DNA of 64,000 nt from Candidatus Melainabacteria bacterium (GCA_902168245.1 CABHPA010000198.1:1-64000), one strand, 5' to 3'; positions 54,791 through 63,217 are shown, numbered from the stretch's first letter. Translations and numbers: made by a program. Notes: generated by a model from the letters alone, not told the origin.

Positions 54791-54970
54791 ATGAATCGGC
54801 CCATGAAACGCTATGTGGAAAAATTCGAGGCACTGGATTTTGCGGCCGGAACCTACAGCGCCCGCACATTGAAGCGGGAACGATACAATCAGCGGGATTT
54901 TCTGGAATACCTCAGCGCATATGATTTAATAGAAACCGAACCCATGTTCACTGAGGAAGCCTGGGAATAA
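54791..54970 (+). CDS. Small conserved-looking protein of unknown function
   Basis: 59 residues from ATG at 54791, with AGGAG ten bases upstream; an ATG at 54782 in frame is too close to that site. The chain starts MNRPMKRYVEKFEALDFAAG, has a basic first half (ARTLKRERYNQRDF) and an acidic C-terminus (ETEPMFTEEAWE). No known family. The strong site and a perfect terminator right after it support a real gene. Confidence 0.65.
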   Translation: MNRPMKRYVEKFEALDFAAGTYSARTLKRERYNQRDFLEYLSAYDLIETEPMFTEEAWE

Positions 54971-55005
54971 AGTGTATTTAAATCTTTTCTAAAGGCAAAA
55001 TCACC

Positions 55006-55044
55006 CTAAAGAGAGCTTGTCCCCAAGCTCTCTTTAGTCTTTGA
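55006..55044 (+). terminator. Terminator after the 59-residue protein gene
   Basis: CTAAAGAGAGCTTG (55006-55019) is perfectly complementary to CAAGCTCTCTTTAG (55024-55037), loop TCCC; T-rich TCTTTG follows. Confidence 0.8.
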
Positions 55045-55055
55045 TAGACACAGTC

Positions 55056-56954
55056 ATGAATAAGAACATCCAAAAATTTCTGGATAAAATCGGCCACTAC
55101 AACAAAATGGTGGACGAATATAAGCGCGCAGTCGGCGCTTCGCCGGATCATGCCATTGCGTACGTGAACTGGGGCATTGATTTGGCCCAGGCGGGCAACA
55201 TTAGCGAAGCCTTGCTGAAGTTTGAAAAAGCCAGCGAAATCGCCCCCAACCGCTTTGAGCCTTACCTGAACTGGGGTGTGGCCCTGGCGAAAATTAACCG
55301 GCTGGATGACGCCATTGAGAAATTCAAGCTCGCCATCCAGAAGGACAACAAGGCGGTAAACCCGTATATTCTGTGGGGGGCCGCCCTAATGGAACAGGGC
55401 AAGGTAGAGGAGGCCCGCGAGAAATACGAGCGCGCCATCACCCTAAGCCCCGACAACCCCGAACCTTACGTGAACTGGAGCATTGCCCTGGCCCGAACCG
55501 GCGCTTACCCGGAAGCCATTAAAAACCTGAAGCAGGCGTTGGCCATGCATGGCTACCAGCCCCACCTGTACTTTTTGTGGGGAGCCATATTGGCGGAATT
55601 GCAGGATTACGAAAGCGCCATTGAAAAATTCCAGATTACCTTGCGTTTTATTCCCAAGCATGCGGAAGCCTATTACTTTTGGAGCGTGGCCCTGAACCGG
55701 CTGGGCCGCTACGAGGAAGCGCTGGAAAAATCCAAAAAGGCGCTGGGGCTGGAGCAGGAAAAACCGGAAGTCTACCTGAACCAGGGCGATATCCTGGCGA
55801 ATTTGAACCGGCTGGATGTGGCCATTTCCAATTACCGACACGCCATTACGCTAGACCCGGAATTGCCTGAGGCCTACCTGAGCTGGGGCATTGCCCTGTG
55901 CCGACTGGGCGAGTTCGAAGAGGGTTATTCCCGCCTGGCCAAAAGCCTGGAGCTAGACCCGGAACTGGTTGGCGTCCACCAGCAATGGGGACATTTTCTG
56001 CTGGAGCAGAAACGCTACCCCGAAGCGCTGGAACATTTGAAACAAGCCGCCATGGAAGAACCGGACAATCTGGATGTGCTGCTGAACCTTTCCATGGCGC
56101 TGATTAAAACCGGCCACCAGGATGAGGCCATTACGTTGCTGTTTGAAATCGAGAAAAAGGACAAATGGAACCCGCAGGCCCATTACCTGCTGGGAACCCA
56201 CTTTATGGGCGCTGGAAACCTGGAAAAGGCCCAACAGCACTTGCAAAAGGCATTGGAAGAAAAACCGGACTTCGAGGATGCCGCCGTCAACATGGCCCTG
56301 GTGCTATGCGAAATGGGCGACACCATGGAAGCCGTGCGCCGCATGCGCCCGCTGATTCGCAAAGCGCCGGATTCGGCGCGGGTGAACTTCTTTTATGGGG
56401 TCATTCTATACCGCCACGGCGATTATAAAGAGGCGCTGAGCAAGTACCAGAAAGCCCTGAGCGTAGAGCCAGACTACATGGAAGCCCGCATTGGGCTAGG
56501 CGAGGTATTGCTCCGGCTTTCCAGGCTGGAAGAGGCCGAAGCTATTCTTCGGGGGATTCTGGCCGAGCGGGCCGATTCCATTCCTTGCCTGTACCTGATG
56601 GGTCTGTGCCTGATCCGCAAAGCGGACGCCGCCATTACGCCGGAAGAAAAACAGGCTGCCGATGCCGAGGCGCTGCATTGCTTTGAGCAGGTCAACGCAC
56701 TGGACCCGACGCACCTGGACGCCCAGGCGAACCGGGCCTTGATGATGGGCCGGATTGAATCGACGGACGCCCTGAACCAGGGGTTTGAGGAGATTCTGGA
56801 TGCGAACCCGGCAGAAGCCCGCCCCCTTATTTTTTATTACTGGGGCAAGGCATTGGAGCAAATTGGGGAAACCACCCTCTCCGAGAGCAAGCTGGAGCAG
56901 GCCAGACGGGAAGCGCCCGACATAGAGGCCCAAATGCAGGGAATTTCCATTTGA
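55056..56954 (+). CDS. Large TPR-repeat protein
   Basis: 632 residues from ATG at 55056 (a TTG five codons earlier is in frame). About 15 tetratricopeptide repeats from residue 30 to 600, for example AYVNWGIDLAQAGNISEALL, PYLNWGVALAKINRLDDAIE and PYILWGAALMEQGKVEEARE. Each starts with an aromatic-Leu/Asn-Trp-Gly pattern. No signal peptide or transmembrane helix, so it is likely a cytosolic scaffold. The unusual conserved NWG/LWG at repeat starts suggests recent internal repeat growth. Partner unknown. Confidence 0.9.
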   Translation: MNKNIQKFLDKIGHYNKMVDEYKRAVGASPDHAIAYVNWGIDLAQAGNISEALLKFEKASEIAPNRFEPYLNWGVALAKINRLDDAIEKFKLAIQKDNKAVNPYILWGAALMEQGKVEEAREKYERAITLSPDNPEPYVNWSIALARTGAYPEAIKNLKQALAMHGYQPHLYFLWGAILAELQDYESAIEKFQITLRFIPKHAEAYYFWSVALNRLGRYEEALEKSKKALGLEQEKPEVYLNQGDILANLNRLDVAISNYRHAITLDPELPEAYLSWGIALCRLGEFEEGYSRLAKSLELDPELVGVHQQWGHFLLEQKRYPEALEHLKQAAMEEPDNLDVLLNLSMALIKTGHQDEAITLLFEIEKKDKWNPQAHYLLGTHFMGAGNLEKAQQHLQKALEEKPDFEDAAVNMALVLCEMGDTMEAVRRMRPLIRKAPDSARVNFFYGVILYRHGDYKEALSKYQKALSVEPDYMEARIGLGEVLLRLSRLEEAEAILRGILAERADSIPCLYLMGLCLIRKADAAITPEEKQAADAEALHCFEQVNALDPTHLDAQANRALMMGRIESTDALNQGFEEILDANPAEARPLIFYYWGKALEQIGETTLSESKLEQARREAPDIEAQMQGISI

Positions 56955-56966
56955 ACGGATCGGTTC

Positions 56967-56972
56967 TATAAT
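56967..56972 (+). promoter_or_regulatory. -10 box of DUF561 gene
   Basis: TATAAT at 56967-56972, 42 bases before the ATG; the -35 region (TTTCCA, spacer 17) is poor. Confidence 0.55.
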
Positions 56973-57013
56973 GGCAGGCATATCGTTTTATGTCTGTTTG
57001 GAGAGTGCTGATC

Positions 57014-57769
57014 ATGAACAAAAGTCTCGAAACCCTGAAAGCGGCCCTGAAAAACCGCAACGCCGTTAAAGTCATCGCCGGTATCGCCAACCTGGATCTG
57101 GATAACATCCTGCAAGTGGCCCGCGCCGCCGAAGCCGCTGGCGCCCATGCCGTTGACGTAGCCGCCCACCCGCAAATCGTGGAAGCCGTGCGGGAAGTGA
57201 CTTCCGCCGCTATTTTCGCGTCCAGCGTGGAGCCGAAAGCCTTGGCCGCAGCCGTGGCCGCTGGCGCAGAAGTGGCCGAGCTGGGCAACTTCGACGCCCT
57301 GTACGATCAAGGCCTGTTCCTGAGCGCCGATGAAGTGCTGAAACTGGCCGAAGAAACCGTGGCGCTGGTAAAAGGCCAAGCCCTGGTTTCTATTACCATT
57401 CCGGGCCATCTGACCGTAGAAAGCCAGATTCAATTGGCCGCCAAACTGGAAGCCCTGGGCGTGGACCTGATCCAGACCGAGGGCGCAGCCCGCGTACTGG
57501 CGAGCGAACCGACCGTTAAATCCCTGACCGCTGCTGAAAAAGAAGAACTGACCCTGCGTAACACCCGCGCCCTGGTAAAAGCCACCCGCTTGCCCGTGAT
57601 GACCGCTAGCGGCATCAACGCCGACAACGTGGCCCTGGCTTTTGAAGCAGGCGCCGCCGCCGTGGGCATCGGCTCTTTTGTTAACCAGGCCGCCAACGAA
57701 GCCGAAATGAGCAACCGGGCCGCCGCCGTCATGGCGAACCGCACCCGCGTGATCAGCCAGGTTTCTTAA
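57014..57769 (+). CDS. DUF561 TIM-barrel protein
   Basis: 251 residues from ATG at 57014 with GGAGAG upstream. Family features: VKVIAGIANLDLDNILQVAR, AAGAHAVDVAAHPQIVEAVR, AAVAAGAEVAELGNFDALYD, IQTEGAARV and ASGINADNVALAFEAGAAAV. DUF561 is known in cyanobacteria and plastids; it resembles FMN-/sugar-phosphate-type barrels, with a phosphate-binding loop at GAAAVGIGS. Its reaction is not established. Presence here supports the cyanobacterial-sister placement. Confidence 0.88.
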   Translation: MNKSLETLKAALKNRNAVKVIAGIANLDLDNILQVARAAEAAGAHAVDVAAHPQIVEAVREVTSAAIFASSVEPKALAAAVAAGAEVAELGNFDALYDQGLFLSADEVLKLAEETVALVKGQALVSITIPGHLTVESQIQLAAKLEALGVDLIQTEGAARVLASEPTVKSLTAAEKEELTLRNTRALVKATRLPVMTASGINADNVALAFEAGAAAVGIGSFVNQAANEAEMSNRAAAVMANRTRVISQVS

Positions 57770-57794
57770 TCCAGCGACGCTTTAAATCCAACAG

Positions 57795-57825
57795 CAGAGG
57801 CTATCTTACGATGGCCTCTGTTTTG
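57795..57825 (+). terminator. Terminator after DUF561 gene
   Basis: CAGAGGC (57795-57801) pairs with GCCTCTG (57814-57820), followed by TTTTGTT. Confidence 0.8.
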
Positions 57826-57912
57826 TTGTGGGGCTAAAAGGCTTTATTGGAGGCTTTTTCCAATTCCAGCCAAAATTCCTTTCAAGGAAAATACACATCG
57901 CTAATCTTGTTT

Positions 57913-57921
57913 TGCTATAAT
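57913..57921 (+). promoter_or_regulatory. Extended -10 promoter upstream of uppS
   Basis: TGCTATAAT, i.e. an extended -10 with perfect TATAAT. It would give a leader of about 200 bases before uppS. Confidence 0.55.
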
Positions 57922-58024
57922 TGATTCCGCGAAAGTTAAACAAAACGAACTACTCAATTCTCCAGCTTTACCAACGAACACACCTACTACTACACTATGT
58001 CATCTCCTCTAATCAGGTAAAGCT

Positions 58025-58077
58025 GTTTTTCTTTAGGTGCGGCTTCGCCAATGCCTCAACCGCCTCTAAAGAAAAAC
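58025..58077 (+). promoter_or_regulatory. Long hairpin in the uppS leader
   Basis: GTTTTTCTTTAG (58025-58036) is perfectly complementary to CTAAAGAAAAAC (58066-58077); GCGG (58039-58042) pairs further with CCGC (58060-58063), leaving a 17-base loop. No T-run follows, so it is not a plain terminator. Possible regulatory leader. Confidence 0.5.
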
Positions 58078-58099
58078 CTTTTGGGGACAGCCTTCACTC

Positions 58100-58127
58100 T
58101 TGTCTTCGGTTTTGCTTGGCCTACAAT
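58100..58127 (+). promoter_or_regulatory. Promoter just upstream of uppS
   Basis: TTGTCT at 58100-58105, 16-bp spacer, TACAAT at 58122-58127. The start would be near 58133-58135, at the second in-frame ATG, so an mRNA with little or no leader is possible. Confidence 0.45.
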
Positions 58128-58128
58128 A

Positions 58129-58875
58129 ATGCGTATGCCTTCATCATCCATTGCAACCGATATTCCCGCCCTCATCCGCGAAACCGGCCTGTCCCATGTG
58201 GCGATTATTATGGACGGCAACCGGCGTTGGGCCAAGCAAAAGTTATTGCCCACCCTGGTTGGGCATAAGCAAGGCGTGGATGCCCTGAAAAAACTGGTGC
58301 GCCACTGCGGCGATATTGGCTTGCAGGCGCTGACCGTATATGCCTTTTCCACCGAAAACTGGCAGCGCAGCGAAGAGGAAGTGGGCTACCTGATGAAGTT
58401 ATTTCTGGAAGCGCTGGCCACCGAGCTGGAAGACCTGCACCAGAACAATGTGCAAATTCGCTTTATCGGGGATTTAAGCTCGTTCTCCCCGGCGTTATGC
58501 GATTTAATCCAGGCCGCGCATGCCAAAACCGCCAGTAATAGCGGCTTGAAGTTTCAAATTGCGGCCAATTACGGTGGCAGGCAGGAAATCATCCATGCCA
58601 TGCGCCAGTTGGGAAAACAAATCCAGGCAGGCGATTTAACGCCGGAAACCATTACAGAAGAAAGCATTACACCGTTGTTATATACTAACGGTCTGCCGGA
58701 ACTGGACTTGCTGATTCGCACCGGCGGAGAGTGCCGCATTAGCAATTACCTGCTGTGGCAGTGCGCATATGCGGAGTTGTATATTACAGAAACCCTATGG
58801 CCGGATTTCAGCCCTGCCGCCTTTAACTTGGCAGTAGAAGAATTTGCCCGTCGCGAGCGTCGTTACGGACAATAG
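58129..58875 (+). CDS. uppS: Isoprenyl (undecaprenyl) diphosphate synthase
   Basis: 248 residues from ATG at 58129; ATG at 58135 is equally plausible and neither has a good ribosome-binding site. HVAIIMDGNRRWAKQ (Asp catalytic), VYAFSTENWQRS and LIRTGGECRISNYLLWQCAY are typical cis-prenyltransferase motifs. Makes the C55 lipid carrier for cell-wall synthesis. An upstream extension to 58051 would place the start inside the leader hairpin and adds a hydrophobic segment atypical for the family. Confidence 0.93.
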   Translation: MRMPSSSIATDIPALIRETGLSHVAIIMDGNRRWAKQKLLPTLVGHKQGVDALKKLVRHCGDIGLQALTVYAFSTENWQRSEEEVGYLMKLFLEALATELEDLHQNNVQIRFIGDLSSFSPALCDLIQAAHAKTASNSGLKFQIAANYGGRQEIIHAMRQLGKQIQAGDLTPETITEESITPLLYTNGLPELDLLIRTGGECRISNYLLWQCAYAELYITETLWPDFSPAAFNLAVEEFARRERRYGQ

Positions 58876-59001
58876 CCAAGCAGGGTCATTAGCCCGGCCT
58901 AGGTTTTAACCGGCATCGGAATGGCGGACATACCGCATTTGCTCGCCATAACAGGCTTGGCGAACATTACAAGGATATGGATGAAAGTTGAGAAAGAGCG
59001 C

Positions 59002-59487
59002 CTACGGCTCGATTTCGACCACCAGCTCCACTTCCACCGATGCGTTGCGAGGCAGGCTACTCACGCCCACGGCGGAACGCACATGCTTGCCCGCTTCGCC
59101 AAAATGCCCCACCAAAAAGTCGGAAGCCCCGTTCATCACGGCGGGTTGGTCGTAAAAGCTGGCGGTACTGCTCACAAAGCCGGTCACTTTCACAATACGC
59201 TTCACCCGTTCCAGTTGACCGTTCAACTCATGGTTAATCAGGCTTAGCGCGTTTAACACGCACAATTGGGCAGCCTGTTTACCATATTCCGCATCCACGC
59301 CCCAGGTACCGATTGCGCCGGTATAGGCCACCTGCCCGTCCTTCATGGGCAATACGCCCGATGTATACAGCAGATTATCGACGCGGGTTACCGCCACATA
59401 GCTGCCAATGGGCAGGGGCGGCGCAGGCAGCATTTCCTTGAGGGCGGACAAATTGGTTGGAAGCTGCAGTTCGCTACTGGGAGACAT
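59002..59487 (-). CDS. RidA-family protein (YjgF-like)
   Basis: 161 residues, ATG with AAGGA upstream. Features: [60 protein letters not shown]. It is longer than the classic RidA (about 128) and fits the YjgF-like subgroup of about 150-155 residues with an unknown substrate; the catalytic Arg of RidA appears as VRSAVG. May deaminate reactive enamines or imines. Confidence 0.88.
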   Translation of the reverse strand: MSPSSELQLPTNLSALKEMLPAPPLPIGSYVAVTRVDNLLYTSGVLPMKDGQVAYTGAIGTWGVDAEYGKQAAQLCVLNALSLINHELNGQLERVKRIVKVTGFVSSTASFYDQPAVMNGASDFLVGHFGEAGKHVRSAVGVSSLPRNASVEVELVVEIEP

Positions 59488-59550
59488 CGGCGGGGTGTCC
59501 TTTCTGTTGCCATTTGGGGATCCCGCCCATCATAGTATAGTCCGGCGCGG

Positions 59551-59745
59551 TTAGAAATCGGTAAGCAGATCTTCCAGGGTGCATTCCAGTAACCGACACA
59601 ACCGGATTAAAGTGGGCAAGCGCGGATAGGAGCGCCCTTGGTTCCAGTACATAACCGTTTGATGGTCGAGATCCAGCTTGTCCGCAAGCTTGCGCATATT
59701 CCAGCCCTTATTTTTACGGGCCACTTCAGCTATTTGAAGACGCAT
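59551..59745 (-). CDS. XRE-family helix-turn-helix regulator
   Basis: 64 residues from ATG at 59745 with AGGGGG seven bases upstream. HTH spans most of it: IAEVARKNKGWNMRKLADKL, DHQTVMYWNQGRSYPRLPTL, IRLCRLLECTLEDLLT. Stand-alone small XRE protein of the YoaS/Cro-like size. Divergent from the XRE gene at 59983. Confidence 0.9.
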   Translation of the reverse strand: MRLQIAEVARKNKGWNMRKLADKLDLDHQTVMYWNQGRSYPRLPTLIRLCRLLECTLEDLLTDF

Positions 59746-59982
59746 TGAAAGCCCCCTACAGACCAAAACCGAAAATACACCCACTTAAGTCCGCTTTACT
59801 TTTGTTTTACAATAGATATGATGCTGAAAAGTAAGCCGATACAACTGTTATGCCCATTCAGCAGCCCCAAGCGCAAATTTGTTTTATAAAGCAATTATAT
59901 CATTCTCGAAAGAAAATCTATCATTAATGAAATCTACCTTAACAAAAGCAGAGGTTGGAGTTTGAGTGGGGAAGCATGAAGC

Positions 59983-60399
59983 ATGAAGCCATCTGATAAA
60001 AAGCTGGGCCTCGCAATCCAGTTGTTCTTAATGCGAAACGGTATCCAAATTGAAGACGTGGCCCGCCAAATGGGTATTACGGGCGATGCGCTCTCCAACC
60101 TCATTCATGGCCGAAGAGGGTTTAAAAACGACACGTTAGTTAAGCTGGCCAACACCAACGCATTTAAGGAAGGTCAGTTCTCATTGACCCAACTCCGGGC
60201 GCTAAGGGCCATGGATGATTATTCTTTTGAGGAGTTGATCCTGGCGCTAGTGGAATATATTAAGCAAGGCGAGATTGAGCGCCTTCCAAAAGACTTCTTT
60301 CAGAGTCTTCAGGCAACCCTGGAACGGGAAGGTTTTCCTCCGACGCTTGCAAATAAAAAGCATGCGCTCCTTTCATTAATTCAAGAAGACCCTTCGTAA
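59983..60399 (+). CDS. HTH (XRE-like) protein with helical C-terminal domain
   Basis: 138 residues from ATG at 59983, inside a GCATGAAGCATGAAGC repeat. N-terminal HTH (about 8-58: LGLAIQLFLMRNGIQIEDVA, RQMGITGDALSNLIHGRRGF), then an all-helical part with no recognised fold. Divergent from the small XRE gene at 59745; the pair may regulate each other. No toxin or phage gene next to them. Confidence 0.75.
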   Translation: MKPSDKKLGLAIQLFLMRNGIQIEDVARQMGITGDALSNLIHGRRGFKNDTLVKLANTNAFKEGQFSLTQLRALRAMDDYSFEELILALVEYIKQGEIERLPKDFFQSLQATLEREGFPPTLANKKHALLSLIQEDPS

Positions 60400-60612
60400 A
60401 TTCCTCGCAATCCATCACTCATCTCCTCTACATCAGGGCGTCCGCCTTGAGTCATTCCACATCGCTCAGGCAGGAACATACATTCCAGCGTTCATTTTAT
60501 TTCCAGCACCGTAATCACGACCGGATTCGAAACCGACTTAAAAATATCCCAGTCTCTCACTCTGGTTGAACTGAGTTCTGTTATATCTAAAAAGTAGCAT
60601 TCCGCAGGCTAC

Positions 60613-60647
60613 AAAATCTTCGGTTTTACTGTAAAACCGAAGATTTT
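60613..60647. repeat. Perfect 16-bp inverted repeat
   Basis: AAAATCTTCGGTTTTA (60613-60628), loop CTG, TAAAACCGAAGATTTT (60632-60647). Between the convergent genes at 60399 and 60684; could end both, but lacks a clear T-run outside the stem. Confidence 0.8.
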
Positions 60648-60683
60648 ACAAATGATCATACTTGCTTGTCGTTTAAGCGGCGA

Positions 60684-60902
60684 TTAGATTCCGAAGCGGA
60701 ACATGGCCCAAAACACAGCCACTGAATAAACCGACATAATGATTCCCCGCGCGGCATGTTCTTCCGGCACAATAACCAATATCAGCACCCCACCGATGAA
60801 GAATAAGGTGAACATAATCATCAGGCGTTCCAGGGACATTTTTTTAGGCTTGGAAGCCTTGCCCTTTATCGGTTTTGGCACATTGGAAGATTCGGAAGTC
60901 AT
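60684..60902 (-). CDS. Small membrane protein of unknown function
   Basis: 72 residues from ATG at 60902 (AGGA upstream, slightly far). Basic N-terminal third (KGKASKPKKMSLERL), then two predicted transmembrane helices (about 28-45 and 52-70). No family recognised. It follows the TrmB gene by 48 bp on the same strand and may be co-transcribed. Confidence 0.65.
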   Translation of the reverse strand: MTSESSNVPKPIKGKASKPKKMSLERLMIMFTLFFIGGVLILVIVPEEHAARGIIMSVYSVAVFWAMFRFGI

Positions 60903-60950
60903 GGCATGAAGCATCCTGCGTATTCGGAACGCAATCAGTTTACCACAAGC

Positions 60951-61763
60951 CTAGTGGACTCCCACCCCAAAGTCGGCGCCCATAATCTTGCGGCGCAGCA
61001 TCAGCATATTGCGACCATAAAGCCGCTCAATCTCCGGCAACAGGCTGCGTTCCACTTCCAGCAGGAAAATGTTGTGGATCACCAGTTCCTTAATCACCAG
61101 CACGATCCCAGGATTGCGCGTTACCACAGCTTGTGGCGGCCTATCGCCACTGCCGACCGTACTCACCAAACCTTCTTGCCCATCTGCGGCCAGGATCAGC
61201 CAGCGCCCGTTCATCACGGAATGTTCAATAGCGGAATGCTGGTAAACTTCCACGCCTGCTATACAGCAATCCTCGTAACCCACCACTTTTACGTCCACGC
61301 CACGAGCCACGGCATCTTGCAACGGCTGGGCCAAACGCCTGGCATCCACTTCCCACAGTTCTACAAAAATGGATTGCCTAGCGTTGCGGATCATTTCAGC
61401 GACATGCTTAAAAATGGAGTCTTCGCCGCGCATATTAATGACCGGCTCGACGGTTTCATCGGCCAAGTTGGGCAAGGCTTCCCGCAAGTAGCCAATGGAA
61501 CCTTTAAAGGAACGCTCCCAGCGATCCAACAGTTCATCCGGGCTGATGGGCATATAAGTGACCGGCTTGCCGCCAATAGCCACCACCACGTTACTGGATT
61601 CCAGGGCTTTCAGGGTATCGTAGGCGCGGGCCTGCGGAACGCCGGAATCCTTGCTGATTTCATAGCCGGTGGCAGGATGATGTTTTAGCAGCGCAAGGTA
61701 AACTTTGGCTTCGTATGTGTTGAACCCCAACTCTTTTAATTTGTCGATGAGGCTTTCCGACAA
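60951..61763 (-). CDS. TrmB-family transcriptional regulator
   Basis: 270 residues from TTG with GAGGG seven to eight bases upstream. N-terminal winged helix (LKELGFNTYEAKVYLALLKH, GYEISKDSGVPQARAYDTLK) and the TrmB PLD-like effector domain (about 110-250: FVELWEVDARRL, ARGVDVKVVGYED). TrmB proteins are sugar-sensing regulators best known in archaea, also found in some bacteria. A palindrome overlapping its promoter suggests self-regulation. Confidence 0.9.
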   Translation of the reverse strand: MSESLIDKLKELGFNTYEAKVYLALLKHHPATGYEISKDSGVPQARAYDTLKALESSNVVVAIGGKPVTYMPISPDELLDRWERSFKGSIGYLREALPNLADETVEPVINMRGEDSIFKHVAEMIRNARQSIFVELWEVDARRLAQPLQDAVARGVDVKVVGYEDCCIAGVEVYQHSAIEHSVMNGRWLILAADGQEGLVSTVGSGDRPPQAVVTRNPGIVLVIKELVIHNIFLLEVERSLLPEIERLYGRNMLMLRRKIMGADFGVGVH

Positions 61764-61795
61764 CTGAGGCGCCCTCGATTACCATCAATAATACT

Positions 61796-61838
61796 TACTA
61801 CAATTAGTAGTATATAGATGACCTTCAGTGAAAGTCAA
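61796..61838 (-). promoter_or_regulatory. Promoter and operator of the TrmB gene
   Basis: On the minus strand TTGACT (61838-61833), 18-bp spacer, TATACT (61814-61809). The inverted repeat TACTAC-N5-GTAGTA (61796-61812) overlaps the -10 and start point, the usual place for a repressor site. Confidence 0.7.
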
Positions 61839-62011
61839 GTTAAAAGAGGGACAAGCCCTACAAAACAACTGCTTATATTTTGTATCGCAACAGAACCATT
61901 TAATAAAGCCCTGTATCTCAGGTATATCCATTTCCTCATGCTTGCGGGCCGTACTTTTGTGATATATTGTTGGGCCTAGACTCTCTGGAAAGGAATTGGA
62001 GAAAAAGACTC

Positions 62012-62527
62012 ATGCAGGTAATTTTAACCAAAGATGTGGATACGCTGGGCAATAATGGCGATATTCTCGAAGTTGCCGACGGTTACTACCGGAACTACCT
62101 TGGCCCCAAAAGCTTGGCCGTAGTAGCCACTAAAGGCTCCCTGGCCGATTTGCAGCGTCGTATTGAGCGCATTCGCGCCAAAGCAGAGCAAAAGCACCAG
62201 GAAGATTTGGCCAAAGCCGACAAAGTGACCGGCTTGCTTCAAATTGTGCTGGAAGCCAACGCTGGCGATACCGGCAAACTGTACGGCACCATCACCACCA
62301 AGGAATTGACCAAGGTTCTGCAGGAAAAAACCGGCTTCGAAATCGAGCGCCGCAATGTCAACGTGGATCGTCCCATCAACAAAGTGGGCGAGTACGAAGT
62401 GTACGTGAAACTCTCCCCCAAGGTTTCCGCTCACGTAAAACTGCAAGTCAACGCCATTAAGGCCAAGCATGAAGAATTCGTGCTGGAAGATGCTTTCGCT
62501 GGCGAAGAAGACTACGGCAACGAATAG
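62012..62527 (+). CDS. rplI: Ribosomal protein L9
   Basis: 171 residues from ATG at 62012. MQVILTKDVDTLGNNGDILE, ADGYYRNYLGPKSLAVVAT, then the long linker helix and a C-terminal domain (GKLYGTITTKELTKVL). A ~20-residue acidic C-terminal extension (FVLEDAFAGEEDYGNE) follows the usual end. A strong terminator lies 27 bp downstream. Confidence 0.97.
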   Translation: MQVILTKDVDTLGNNGDILEVADGYYRNYLGPKSLAVVATKGSLADLQRRIERIRAKAEQKHQEDLAKADKVTGLLQIVLEANAGDTGKLYGTITTKELTKVLQEKTGFEIERRNVNVDRPINKVGEYEVYVKLSPKVSAHVKLQVNAIKAKHEEFVLEDAFAGEEDYGNE

Positions 62528-62554
62528 TTTTTCTTAACTTAAAAACAATCATAA

Positions 62555-62590
62555 TTCAGGCAGGTTTATACGCTGCCTGAATTTTTTTTG
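62555..62590 (+). terminator. Terminator after rplI
   Basis: TTCAGGCAG (62555-62563) pairs with CTGCCTGAA (62573-62581), then TTTTTTTT. Confidence 0.92.
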
Positions 62591-62623
62591 CGCCTGTTTT
62601 TTAATTTTGGAAAACTTTTCAGG

Positions 62624-63217
62624 CTATTTGGCTTTGACAGACACCCAGGGGTTATCCTTCACGTAAAATCGCCAGGGATAGTCCGCCGCCTTGGTAATAC
62701 CAATGCGGGTAGTCTGAACCACCTGATGATCCGCCACCTGCATACCCGCAGACAGGTACAAGCCGGATTCAACGGCAGTAAGAGGCAAACCATTGTATGC
62801 TTGCCGGGTAATTTTCAGGGCTTTGGTCAGTCGGCCCGGCCCGTTCGTTCTAAGCCCTAAGCCTTCTGGCGGCTCCAATGCGCGAAACAACACGGCACCC
62901 GCCGTACCCTGCGGCTCCGTCACCACATTCAGGCAGTCGTACATCCCATAAATCAGATACACGTAAGCCGTGCCGGGGTGTTCATACAGCATCGCCGCGC
63001 GGCCCGTCTTTCGGTTATAGGCATGGCAGGCCGGGTCATTGGCTGTGTAGGCTTCGGTTTCCACAATCACGCACCCCAGCCACCGGCCCAGCTCCGGCTG
63101 AAATCTCAGCAGGCGGCAGCCCAGCAGCTCACGAGCCACGGTTAGGGTGTCCCGCTCAAAAAATGTCGGGGCCAGCGGGGGACAGTCGGGCAATAAAGTT
63201 GGTCTCAAATCATCCAA
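62624..63217 (-). CDS. 3-methyladenine DNA glycosylase (AAG/Mpg type)
   Basis: 197 residues, ATG at 63217. Catalytic Glu and Tyr region VIVETEAYTANDPACHAYN, GRAAMLYEHPGTAYVYLIYG, LFRALEPPEGL and NGPGRLTKAL are the AAG/Mpg family core. Removes alkylated purines from DNA. Convergent with rplI and divergent from murA. Normal length. Confidence 0.95.
   Translation of the reverse strand: MDDLRPTLLPDCPPLAPTFFERDTLTVARELLGCRLLRFQPELGRWLGCVIVETEAYTANDPACHAYNRKTGRAAMLYEHPGTAYVYLIYGMYDCLNVVTEPQGTAGAVLFRALEPPEGLGLRTNGPGRLTKALKITRQAYNGLPLTAVESGLYLSAGMQVADHQVVQTTRIGITKAADYPWRFYVKDNPWVSVKAK

Larger units (their letters stand above)
57770..58134. other. 365-bp leader and intergenic region before uppS
   Basis: Holds a terminator (57795-57824), an extended -10 (TGCTATAAT at 57913-57921) and a long hairpin whose 12-bp perfect outer stem is 58025-58036 with 58066-58077. 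A further -10 candidate (TACAAT at 58122-58127) lies just before the uppS start. No protein-coding gene seen. Confidence 0.5.

Noticed and set aside
57990-58134. N-terminal extension of uppS to 58051
   Set aside because: Start codon would lie in the loop of the leader hairpin; added residues are not found in the family.
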